From assembly GCA_964353405.1 (NCBI GenBank), contig CAYGWJ010000406.1, forward strand, positions 1 through 11,655: a DNA stretch of 11,655 nucleotides. Direction: 5' to 3'. Below the pieces are notes generated by a model that searched no databases, had not been told where the DNA came from, and worked only from the letters and a program-made list of their open reading frames with translations. This document shows, piece by piece, positions 1 through 7,500 of this stretch (position 1 is its first letter; the number at the start of each line of letters is the position of its first letter). The position numbers were made by a program, and so were the translations under genes. The DNA comes from JBGLNJ01 sp964353405. Its GTDB lineage: Bacteria > Chloroflexota > Anaerolineae > Fen-1058.

Positions 1-1
1 G

Positions 2-160
2 ATCCAGTTCCCCCATCAGCCGCCGCTCGTGCTCAAGAAGAACGAGAGCACGGTGGTGCGCGCTTACACGACGCACAGCCCCGGCTCCGATCAAGGAGCG
101 CTGGTGTTGATGTTCAAGCCCAAAGAAATGTTTGCGACACAAGGCGAGGCATCCCAATGA
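2..160 (+). CDS. C-terminal end of an unidentified protein (5' truncated by window edge)
   Basis: An open frame enters from the left edge and ends at TGA 158-160, giving the last 52 residues of a protein. I do not recognise the family: the piece is moderately hydrophilic, includes LVLKKNESTVVRAYTTH and shows no membrane segment or known motif. Its stop overlaps the start of the carboxyltransferase gene in an ATGA arrangement (157-160), so the two are very probably in one operon and translationally coupled. A role linked to the biotin-dependent carboxyl-transfer module is possible but only inferred from that coupling. No start codon or upstream signal is visible inside the window. Confidence 0.6.
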   Translation: MQFPHQPPLVLKKNESTVVRAYTTHSPGSDQGALVLMFKPKEMFATQGEASQ

Positions 161-1656
161 GCAAGAACCCCGTGATGATTTGCGAAACGCTCTTGCGTGA
201 CGCGCACCAATCGCTGCTGGCCACGCGCATGAGAACGCAAGACATGCTCTGCGTCGCTTCGCAGATGGACAAGGTCGGCTATTGGTCCGCCGAAATCTGG
301 GGCGGCGCGACGTTCGATAGCGCGATGCGCTTTTTGGGCGAAGACCCCTGGGACCGGCTGCGCACTCTGCGGCGCGAGATGCCCAACACGCGCCTGCAAA
401 TGCTTCTGCGCGGTCAGAACGTCGTCGGCTACAAGCACTATCCCGACGATATCGTCGAGCATTTCACCGTCGCCGCCAGGCGCAACGGCATTGACGTGTT
501 CCGCATCTTTGACGCGCTGAATGACATCCGCAACATGGAATTTGCGATGCAAATTGCCAAGCGCGAAGGCGGGCACGTCCAGGCCGCCATCAGCTACACC
601 ATCAGCCCGGTGCACGATATTCCCAGCTTTGTCAAAATGGGCCGCGAGCTGGCCGACCGGGGCGCAGATTCGATCTGCATCAAGGACATGGCCGGGTTGA
701 TTTCGCCTTACGCAGCCTATGAACTGGTCGCGGCGCTCAAGAAGGAGGTGGGCCTGCCGGTGCAACTGCACACTCACTACACCAGCGGCATGGGTACCGC
801 GGCGCTGCTCAAAGGGACGGAAGCCGGCGTGGACGTGGTGGATACCGCCATCTCGTCGCTGTCGCTTTCCACCTCACAGCCGCCCACCGAGACGCTCGTG
901 GCCTGTCTCAAGGGCACCGAGCGTGACACGGGGCTTGACCTGAACGCCCTGGCCGACATTGCGCGCTGCATGACCGATGTCCGCAAGAAATATGCCAGCT
1001 TTGAAGCGGGCATCAGCGCGGTGGACGTGAATGTGCTCCAGTTCCAGGTGCCCGGCGGGATGCTCTCGAACCTGGTCAGCCAACTGCGCCAGCAAGGCGC
1101 GCTGGACCGCTATTACGATGTGCTCGACGAAATCCCGCGCGTGCGTGCCGAGTTGGGTTATCCGCCGCTCGTCACGCCGTCGAGTCAGATCGTCGGCACG
1201 CAGGCCACACTTAACGTCATGGTGGGCGAGCGCTACAAAGTCATCCCCGAAGAGGTCAAGCAGTACATTCGCGGCTATTACGGCAAGCCGCCCGCGCCGA
1301 TTGATCCCGAGGTGCAGCGCAAGGCCATCGGCGACGAGCCGCCCATCACCTGCCGTCCCGCCGACATGCTCAGCCCCGGCTGGGAAAAGGCCAAAGCTGA
1401 AATTGGCGGCCTGGCCAGGTCGGAAGAGGACATTCTGGCCTACGCGCTGTTTCCACAAATCGCTCGCCCTTTCCTGGAGCGGCGGGCCAAGGGCCTGGGC
1501 GGCAAAGAGGAATTTGCGGCGGCCATCGCCGCGATGCTGTTCCAGCAAAAATTAAAAGCCAGCAAAGCGCAAGTGACGGCAGAATCCACAGCCACAGGAT
1601 CGGCGTGGAAGATGGTTTGCCGGGCCGGGTTGGGCCGGAGGGTCGGAACATGGTAG
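157..1656 (+). CDS. Carboxyltransferase subunit, PycB/OadA/transcarboxylase 5S type
   Basis: 499 residues. It would move a carboxyl group between biotin and a 2-oxo acid (pyruvate/oxaloacetate), as in pyruvate carboxylase subunit B, the oxaloacetate decarboxylase alpha subunit, or the 5S subunit of methylmalonyl-CoA carboxyltransferase. Visible in order: LLRDAHQS (12-19, metal-ligand Asp15), LRGQNVVGY (near 85-93), IKDMAG with Lys176 (the lysine carboxylated in this family), HTHYTSGM (metal ligands His205 and His207), and the conserved second domain with QVPGGM (297-302) and TPSSQIVGTQA (340-350). No biotinyl domain is present; it is supplied by the next gene. The last roughly 30 residues look non-conserved and the final two codons lie in a 7-nt overlap with that gene. 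The start at 157 overlaps the upstream stop (ATGA). The family is certain; which of the three complexes it serves is not, since no decarboxylase membrane subunit or biotin carboxylase is seen. Methylmalonyl-CoA mutase fragments further right make a propionate/methylmalonyl role plausible. Confidence 0.93.
   Translation: MSKNPVMICETLLRDAHQSLLATRMRTQDMLCVASQMDKVGYWSAEIWGGATFDSAMRFLGEDPWDRLRTLRREMPNTRLQMLLRGQNVVGYKHYPDDIVEHFTVAARRNGIDVFRIFDALNDIRNMEFAMQIAKREGGHVQAAISYTISPVHDIPSFVKMGRELADRGADSICIKDMAGLISPYAAYELVAALKKEVGLPVQLHTHYTSGMGTAALLKGTEAGVDVVDTAISSLSLSTSQPPTETLVACLKGTERDTGLDLNALADIARCMTDVRKKYASFEAGISAVDVNVLQFQVPGGMLSNLVSQLRQQGALDRYYDVLDEIPRVRAELGYPPLVTPSSQIVGTQATLNVMVGERYKVIPEEVKQYIRGYYGKPPAPIDPEVQRKAIGDEPPITCRPADMLSPGWEKAKAEIGGLARSEEDILAYALFPQIARPFLERRAKGLGGKEEFAAAIAAMLFQQKLKASKAQVTAESTATGSAWKMVCRAGLGRRVGTW
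1637..1642 (+). promoter_or_regulatory. Ribosome binding site deciding the biotin-carrier start
   Basis: GGAGGG lies 7 nt before ATG 1650. This favours 1650 over the in-frame ATG at 1605, which has no such site and would add 15 residues unlike the biotin-carrier family. Confidence 0.7.
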
Positions 1657-2126
1657 ACAAGTTCAAGCTCGTGCTGGAAGGCGTGCCCTACGAGATCGAG
1701 CGCAAGGGCGAGTTGATCCTGGTCAACGGGATCGAGTTTCCGTGGGCCATCAAAGACAACACGGTGACCGTAGGCGGCAACGCTCACACCGTTGACGTGC
1801 GCGGCAACTCGGCCACGGTGGATGGCATCGCCTTCCCGATTGAAGCGCAGGGACTGGACGAGCTCAAGCCCGGCAAGGCGCGCAAGGCAGCTTCGGCAGC
1901 GGCTGCCGAGGCCGCCGGCGCGATCACCGCCATCATGCCGGGGCTGGTCATCCAGATCAACAAGAAGGAAGGCCAGCGGGTTGAAGAGGGTGAGGTCGTC
2001 ATCATCCTCGAAGCGATGAAGATGCAGAACGAGCTGCACGCCAAACGTTCCGGGGTGATCAAGCAGATCGCCGTCAAGCAGGGCGAGTCGGTCGAGATGC
2101 GGCAGGTGCTGGCCATCATCGAATAG
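1650..2126 (+). CDS. Biotin carboxyl carrier protein (biotin/lipoyl attachment domain)
   Basis: 158 residues. It carries the carboxybiotin swinging arm for the carboxyltransferase encoded just upstream. The N-terminal part (about 1-75) is a beta-rich region with repeated short strands, followed by an Ala/Lys-rich flexible hinge (about 76-90). The C-terminal 70 residues are a complete biotinyl domain, with IMPGLVIQI, the EAMKM biotinylation motif (Lys124) and the closing GESVEMRQVLAIIE. The start at 1650 overlaps the carboxyltransferase stop (ATGGTAG) and has a GGAGGG ribosome site. Separate carrier and carboxyltransferase polypeptides match transcarboxylase 1.3S/5S and PycA/PycB-like or OAD-like systems. 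The longer N-terminal region is unlike the short 1.3S subunit of propionibacteria. The function is secure; the partner complex is inferred from adjacency. Confidence 0.93.
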   Translation: MVDKFKLVLEGVPYEIERKGELILVNGIEFPWAIKDNTVTVGGNAHTVDVRGNSATVDGIAFPIEAQGLDELKPGKARKAASAAAAEAAGAITAIMPGLVIQINKKEGQRVEEGEVVIILEAMKMQNELHAKRSGVIKQIAVKQGESVEMRQVLAIIE

Positions 2127-2164
2127 CGCACGTCCGAACAACCCACTCGTGATTCGGAGGAACG

Positions 2165-3727
2165 ATGTCTATTGATACGCTCATACCCAAGCCGGTCAAA
2201 CTCATTCCGATGGACGGTGCATTCACACTGACCGCCGACACGATCGTCGTCGCCAGCGGTGCAGCCTCGACCATAAGCCACACACTGGCGCAGGCGATTG
2301 CTCCAGCGACGGGCTACTGGCTCGCCGTCACGTCATCGCACTCGGGCGCAAATTCGATCGTGATCGAGATAGCCCCGGACCTTGCCCACCTCGGTGCCGA
2401 AGGCTACCAGTTGAACGTCACACCGGACAAGGTCACGCTGCGCGCGCCGCAACCGGCGGGCCTGTTTTATGGCGTCCAGTCGCTCTTGCAAATGCTGCCG
2501 CCGGAAATCCTGCGCCAAGCGCCAGTGGAAGACGTGGCCTGGACGATCCCGTGCGTCCAGATCGAGGACTATCCATCTTTTGGCTGGCGTGGCGCGATGC
2601 TCGACGTTTGCCGCCACTTTGCGTCCAAATCATTCGTCAAGAAATTCATTGACCTGCTCGCCCTCCACAAGCTCAACACCTTCCACTGGCATCTGACCGA
2701 AGACCAGGGCTGGCGCATCGAGATCAAGCAATATCCTCGCCTGACGCAGGTCGGCGCGTGGCGCAAAGAAACCCTCATCGGCAAGCTGGACCGCATCCAT
2801 CCGGAAAATGATAAGTTCGACGGCAAGCCCCACGGCGGCTTTTACACGCAGGACGATGTGCGTGAGATCGTGGCGTATGCCCGCGCGCGCTTTGTCAACG
2901 TCGTACCGGAGATTGAAATGCCCGGCCACGCCCAGGCGGCGATTGCGGCCTACCCGGAGCTGGGCAACACGGGACAACAGATCGAGGTCGGCACAACCTG
3001 GGGCATTTACGAAAACGTCTTTAACGTCGAGGAAAGCACTCTCCAGTTCCTGCGTAACGTCCTAGCGGAAGTGCTGGCGCTCTTTCCCAGCCCGTTCATT
3101 CACATCGGCGGCGACGAATGTCCCAAGGCGCAGTGGCAAGCCAGCCCTCAAGCTCAAGCGCGCATGAAGGAGCTGGGCCTCAAGGATGAAGAAGAACTGC
3201 AAAGCTACTTTGTTCGCCGCATGGACGAGTTTCTGACGAGCCAGGGACGCCGGCTGGTCGGGTGGGATGAAATCCTCGAAGGCGGGCTCGCGCCGAATGC
3301 GACGGTCATGTCGTGGCGCGGCGAGGCGGGCGGCATCGCGGCGGCGCGCGCCGGTCACGATGTGGTGATGGCGCCCAACACAAGCACGTACCTGGACTAT
3401 TACCAGTCTGAAGATCGAAGTAAGGAACCTTTGGCGATTGGCCGCTTTATTCCGCTGGAGAAGGTCTATGCCTACCAGCCCATCCCGCAAGAGCTAACGC
3501 CGGATGAGGCCCGGCACGTCCTGGGCGCGCAAGCGCAGTTGTGGACCGAGTACATGCCAGACACCCGCCACGTCGAGTACATGGCCTTTCCGCGCCTGTG
3601 CGCGTTGGCCGAAGCTGTCTGGACGCCGAGCGCGGCGAAGGATTACGCCGATTTTACTCGGCGGCTGGGGACGCATCTCAAACGGCTGAGCATTTTGGAT
3701 GTAAACTATCGCCCGATGGACAGGTAG
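2165..3727 (+). CDS. Beta-N-acetylhexosaminidase, glycoside hydrolase family 20
   Basis: 520 residues, normal for the family. It removes terminal N-acetylglucosamine or N-acetylgalactosamine from glycans or chitooligosaccharides by substrate-assisted catalysis. An N-terminal GH20b alpha/beta domain (about 8-130, with AGLFYGVQSLLQML) precedes the TIM barrel, which begins at YPSFGWRG (136-143). Barrel motifs are FHWHLTEDQGWR (173-184), EIEMPGHAQA, HIGGDE (313-318) with the catalytic pair Asp317/Glu318, VGWDEIL (365 on) and MSWRGEAGG. All catalytic residues are intact. There is no signal peptide, so it should act in the cytoplasm on imported sugars. GGAGG (2156-2160) sits 4 nt before the ATG. 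The gene starts 38 nt after the biotin carrier and could share its transcript, though no functional link is evident. Its TAG stop lies inside a palindromic repeat that begins at 3723. Confidence 0.95.
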   Translation: MSIDTLIPKPVKLIPMDGAFTLTADTIVVASGAASTISHTLAQAIAPATGYWLAVTSSHSGANSIVIEIAPDLAHLGAEGYQLNVTPDKVTLRAPQPAGLFYGVQSLLQMLPPEILRQAPVEDVAWTIPCVQIEDYPSFGWRGAMLDVCRHFASKSFVKKFIDLLALHKLNTFHWHLTEDQGWRIEIKQYPRLTQVGAWRKETLIGKLDRIHPENDKFDGKPHGGFYTQDDVREIVAYARARFVNVVPEIEMPGHAQAAIAAYPELGNTGQQIEVGTTWGIYENVFNVEESTLQFLRNVLAEVLALFPSPFIHIGGDECPKAQWQASPQAQARMKELGLKDEEELQSYFVRRMDEFLTSQGRRLVGWDEILEGGLAPNATVMSWRGEAGGIAAARAGHDVVMAPNTSTYLDYYQSEDRSKEPLAIGRFIPLEKVYAYQPIPQELTPDEARHVLGAQAQLWTEYMPDTRHVEYMAFPRLCALAEAVWTPSAAKDYADFTRRLGTHLKRLSILDVNYRPMDR

Positions 3728-3769
3728 AGACGTTCCACCGGAACGTCTTTACCGGCGGAACGTCTCTAC
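3723..3769 (+). repeat. Three-arm palindromic repeat (REP/MITE-like) at the GH20 stop
   Basis: Arm A GTAGAGACGTTCC (3724-3736) is exactly complementary to arm C GGAACGTCTCTAC (3757-3769). A middle arm B, GGAACGTCTTTACC (3740-3753), pairs with A extended by one base (3723-3736) with a single mismatch. A can therefore fold with B (3-nt loop) or with C (20-nt loop). Similar GTAGAGACGTT palindromes are dispersed in many copies in some cyanobacteria and Chloroflexota genomes. The hairpin lacks a T-run, so it is not a classical intrinsic terminator, but it could stabilise or terminate the mRNA. The TAG stop of the hexosaminidase (3725-3727) is part of arm A. Confidence 0.75.
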
Positions 3770-3829
3770 GCCAACGGCGACCAGGGCGGTTGGGTTGACC
3801 ATCGCCCACCGCCGCGCTTGCGACAATCG

Positions 3830-3838
3830 TGTTATACT
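3830..3838 (+). promoter_or_regulatory. Possible extended -10 promoter element before the small gene pair
   Basis: TGTTATACT reads as an extended -10 (TG-n-TATACT, hexamer 3833-3838). The only good -35-like hexamer, TTGACC (3795-3800), is 32 nt away, too far to pair with it. If used, transcription would start near 3845, giving an 11-nt leader that clips the GGGGAGG ribosome site (3843-3849). This is a weak call. Confidence 0.3.
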
Positions 3839-3855
3839 TGATGGGGAGGTGCCAA

Positions 3856-4164
3856 ATGTCGGCAATGGTGTTGCCCAAAGAAATCAGCCAGGCGTTGGTC
3901 GAACTGACCGGCGAGCCGCGCGAGGGCATGGCGTTAGTGTTGCTGATGCGAGATTACGCGCGCCACAAGCTGGAAGAGATTGACACGGCGCTCAAGCAAT
4001 ACGAGCAAACATACGGAATGCCATTCGAGGCTTTCAAGCAACGCTGGGAATCCGAGGATCGAGAAGAAGACTATGCCTATGCCCGCGAGTCGGATTATCT
4101 GGAATGGGAAGCGTTGGTCACGCGCCGCAAGCGATTGGAGACTAGCTTTGCATGGCTGCCGTAA
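3856..4164 (+). CDS. Small protein, putative antitoxin-type partner of the next gene
   Basis: 102 residues. I do not recognise a named family with certainty. It is mostly helical: a short N-terminal segment (LPKEISQALVELTGEP), a charged helix with MRDYARHKLEEIDTALKQYE (about 31-50), then YGMPFEAF (53-60) and an acidic stretch ending in SDYLEWEAL (79-87) and a basic helix. As I recall, this layout is found in small antitoxin-like proteins encoded directly before a small toxin-like gene. The start was chosen because GGGGAGG lies 6 nt before ATG 3856; upstream GTG 3829 and ATG 3841 in the same frame lack a usable ribosome site. It overlaps the next gene by 13 nt, a typical coupling for two-gene toxin-antitoxin operons. 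The DNA-binding domain expected of many antitoxins is not obvious, so the function is inferred. Confidence 0.75.
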   Translation: MSAMVLPKEISQALVELTGEPREGMALVLLMRDYARHKLEEIDTALKQYEQTYGMPFEAFKQRWESEDREEDYAYARESDYLEWEALVTRRKRLETSFAWLP

Positions 4165-4502
4165 CGACCGAGCAACTTTTGTCCGAGTTGCAACAGGCGT
4201 GCTATCGTTCGGCGCTGGTAGACCATGTAGAAACACGCGTCATTGACGCCGACACCTTGAGCGTGCGTATTCATCTGACGCGCGTCGAGACATTCATCAG
4301 CGTCTTTTACAACGTCGCGACGGACAAGACCGCTTTCGCATTGATCGAAAGCGGTCAACGTATCTATGGCGTGGATAACGCTAAAATGGGCTGGCATGAG
4401 CACCCGTTTCACCATCTGACGAAACACGCGAATTGTGCGCCGATCGAGTTTGCAGAATTTCTGGCGCGGGTGGAAGAGCATCACCAATCGTCCACGCCTT
4501 AA
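4152..4502 (+). CDS. Small protein, putative toxin-like partner (TumE/DUF6516-like?)
   Basis: 116 residues. After an N-terminal helix (about 5-20) the sequence reads as a compact beta-rich fold: VETFISVFYNVATD (45-58), a segment with FALIESGQRIYGVDN, a histidine-rich motif WHEHPFHH (81-88) and a C-terminal helix with FAEFLARVEEH. The closing His cluster and size resemble TumE-like (DUF6516) toxins of small two-gene modules, but the match is by eye and not decisive. It overlaps the preceding gene by 13 nt; the only ribosome-site-like stretch, GGAG at 4137-4140, is 11 nt away, so translation probably depends on coupling. Its stop is 26 nt before the TIR-STAND gene, which places the pair upstream in the same apparent transcription unit. 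Confidence 0.75.
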   Translation: MAAVTTEQLLSELQQACYRSALVDHVETRVIDADTLSVRIHLTRVETFISVFYNVATDKTAFALIESGQRIYGVDNAKMGWHEHPFHHLTKHANCAPIEFAEFLARVEEHHQSSTP

Positions 4503-4518
4503 ACCATGCTTCAACACC

Positions 4519-4522
4519 GAGG
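4519..4522 (+). promoter_or_regulatory. Ribosome binding site fixing the start of the TIR-STAND gene
   Basis: GAGG lies 6 nt before ATG 4529. Translation from here begins with KDFFISYNRAD, the typical first strand of a TIR domain. The frame stays open back to about 4433, but the extra 32 residues overlap the preceding gene and show no TIR similarity. Confidence 0.6.
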
Positions 4523-4528
4523 CAACCC

Positions 4529-7500
4529 ATGAAAGACTTTTTCATCAGCTACAACAGGGCCGACCGCACATGGGCCGAGTGGATCGCCTGGCAGTTGGAA
4601 AGCGCAGGCTACACGACCGTCCTCCAGGCGTGGGATTTCCGTCCCGGCTCCAACTTTGTGCTGGACATGCAAAAGGCTACGGCAGAAGCGGAGCGCACCA
4701 TTGCTGTCCTTTCACCCGATTACGTTCAAGCGTGCTTTACCCAGCCCGAATGGGCCGCCGCGTTCGCGCAAGACCCAACCGGCGAAAAGGGGACGCTGCT
4801 GCCGGTACGCGTCCGTGAATGCGACCTGACCGGCCTGTTGCCGCAGGTCATCTACATTGACCTGGTAGGCGTGGACGAAGCGGCCGCCAGGGATGCACTC
4901 CTGGCCGGGGTCAAGCGCGAGCGGGCCAGACCACCTCGGCCGCCCGACTTTCCGCCCACGCAGGGCACGGTGCCCCCCCCCCCTTCGTTCCCCGGCCCAC
5001 GGTCACGACGTCGCTGGCCCTTCAAGCGCGGCTTGACTCCGTTCCAGCCCGAAGAAGCCAATATGTTCCTGGGACGCGATGAAGAAAGAGAAGCACTCGT
5101 CGCCAGAATCGTGGAAGACCGTCTGGTAGTTGTACGTGGACTATCAGGGTGCGGAAAGTCCTCACTGCTCAAGGCCGGCGCCATTCCCCGACTAAGACAA
5201 CTAGGATACCCTATTGTTTATGTAGGAATTCAAGAACAAGAGAAGGTTACTGAAAAGATCCTGTTAGAAGTCAACGACAAACTGATGGCACCTGAAACTA
5301 GATTCGATGCTGCTCTTGAACGATTACATAAGCAGAATCCAGACCACCCGCCTGTGCTGGTTGTTGACCAGTTTGAGAAAGCATCGCGTGACGTTCCTGA
5401 TTTTGAAAAGTTCCTTCAGGTTGCCGCAGACCTTTTGAACAAGGATGAACAAGTCATCAAATTGGTTCTGGCAGAGAGAGATGAATGGCACACTATTCTG
5501 GAAAGCGCGGTCAAGAATCGCCAACTTAACCTTGATGTGTCCAATCCCTTCAAGGTCGAGTTCCTTTCCAAAGATGCGGCGCGCCAAGCGATTGTACAAC
5601 CTCTCAAAGATGCCAGTATGCCGTACTCAGAAGATGTTGTCGAAGACATACTGAGCAAATTGCTTGAGCACGGCTATGCTCCTCTACTCAAGTCTATTCA
5701 ACCTGCCGAGCTGCAAGTGGTATTGGATCTACTATGTTCAATGACCGAACCAAACTATGACCAGGCATTCACATGGGAAACCTATCGCGATGCGGGTGGG
5801 GTTGAAGGAATGCTAAATGACTATCTGGTTCGCGCATTAGAGAACAGCGAGGATACATGGCATCTGCTAGCACTTTTCGTTGAAGAAGACAGACCGAGTA
5901 GGCCTCTCAGCGAAAAGGAATTGACTTCCGCACCATCTGGCACCAAGTTCAAAGCAGAGCTTCAAGACCTTCTCAGGAAAGGACTATTGCAGACCTATAA
6001 GCGCGGGAAAGACATATATTATAGTCTCGCACATGACTATTTGGTGAAAGGGATTGGGCTGTATTTGAAAAAGAATCCTCCCAGCGAAAGTTTGCGGCTG
6101 GCTCGAAATTGGCTTGAACGAGGCGTTTCAGAATATCAACGTCACGAACTTTTGTTGGAGGAACAACGGTATCTAAGCATCTACGAGCATCGGGACGAAC
6201 TCGACCTAACCGATGATGTATCCCGTCGGTTGTTGATACTGACTTCGCTCGATTACGGCCATAGTGGCATCGGCTATTGGCTATCCAGAGGCGCCAGTCT
6301 GGAAGCCGACCTACAAATCGTCACACAGAAACTGCTCTCGTCTCAACCGGAAGTGCAAAGAACTGCCAGGCAATCGCTAGCTGGCTGTGTCAAACCCCGC
6401 CAAGACACCGTGACACCTCTGGGAGAAAGATCCCGCCGCATTCTGCACAGTCAAGTGCAGCAAACAACCAAATCATCCAAGAGTGTCACAGACCGCGAGG
6501 CTATCGCGGAAGCATTGTGGACACTTGGAATCTTTGATTCACCTGTACAACGGCTGCAAGTCACGGCCACTGTTTTTCGTCACTGGGCACGTGACCACAC
6601 GCTTCAGTTGGTAGGATACGCTGTTCCAATTTTGCTTCTCGTCGCACTGGTGGTCGGCCTTATTGCCCGCGAGAAACTGCGCGGGTCTTGGGAACTTGCT
6701 CAATCTCTGAAAGCTGGCCCTACTCCGCTTGTCGTTGCCGATCCCGCCAACCCTGAAACCGTGTACGTAGTGACCCAAGGCGGCCCAGGCCCACGCGAGG
6801 GCAGCTCATTGTTCATGAAAGATGGCAAGGAATGGAAACTTCAGCTTAACAATTTTGCCAGTGGTGTGCCAACTTCATTGAGTGTAGTGAGGGACGGGGC
6901 CGTTTCTCGCCTGTATGCCACTATGTATTACCTTGGCGTCATGAAAAGCGACGACCAAGGCAAGAAGTGGCAACTCATGACCACCGGTTTGCCTTCGCAT
7001 GGCCTCACATCACTGGTAGCCGATCCTGACAGCCCGAGTACTCTTTATGTGGGGACGAGTGATTGGCGCGGAGTCCTAAGAAGCACAAATGGCGCACAAT
7101 CGTGGGAACTCTTTGACTACGACAAAGAGATTTACGGAGCTGCGATAAACAAGTTGTCCTTCACTCGCGCAAATGGCGGGGCCGTCATCGCGGGTACTCA
7201 AGACGGTAGGATATTGATTCATCGCCGAAACACATCGGATTGGGAATTGAGTTTTGGCCTGCCGAGAGGGAGTATTAACGCTCTCGTAACAGCCAAAGCG
7301 GATGACAGGTTTCTGTATGCTGGCACGAACCGCGGCGTCATCATCCAATCTAGCGATGGGGGCAAAACCTGGCAACCCTGGGGACAGATTTCCACTACGT
7401 TCAACATCAGTGCAATAGCCACTGCTCCCGACGACCCACAGCGGTTATATGCGAGTTCCTATGGGAACGGGGGATACAATATATGGAAGAGCATGAATGG

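Noticed and set aside
91..1548. Long minus-strand open frames opposite the carboxyltransferase gene
   Set aside because: They mirror the codon structure of a clearly conserved GC-rich gene, have no recognisable family content and no ribosome sites.
1440..2141. Minus-strand open frame opposite the biotin carrier
   Set aside because: It is antisense to a well-supported gene pair, with His/Leu/Asp-rich shadow composition.
4433..4528. Upstream extension of the TIR-STAND reading frame
   Set aside because: It overlaps the preceding gene and the extra residues do not look like a TIR N-terminus; ATG 4529 has a good ribosome site and begins the domain.
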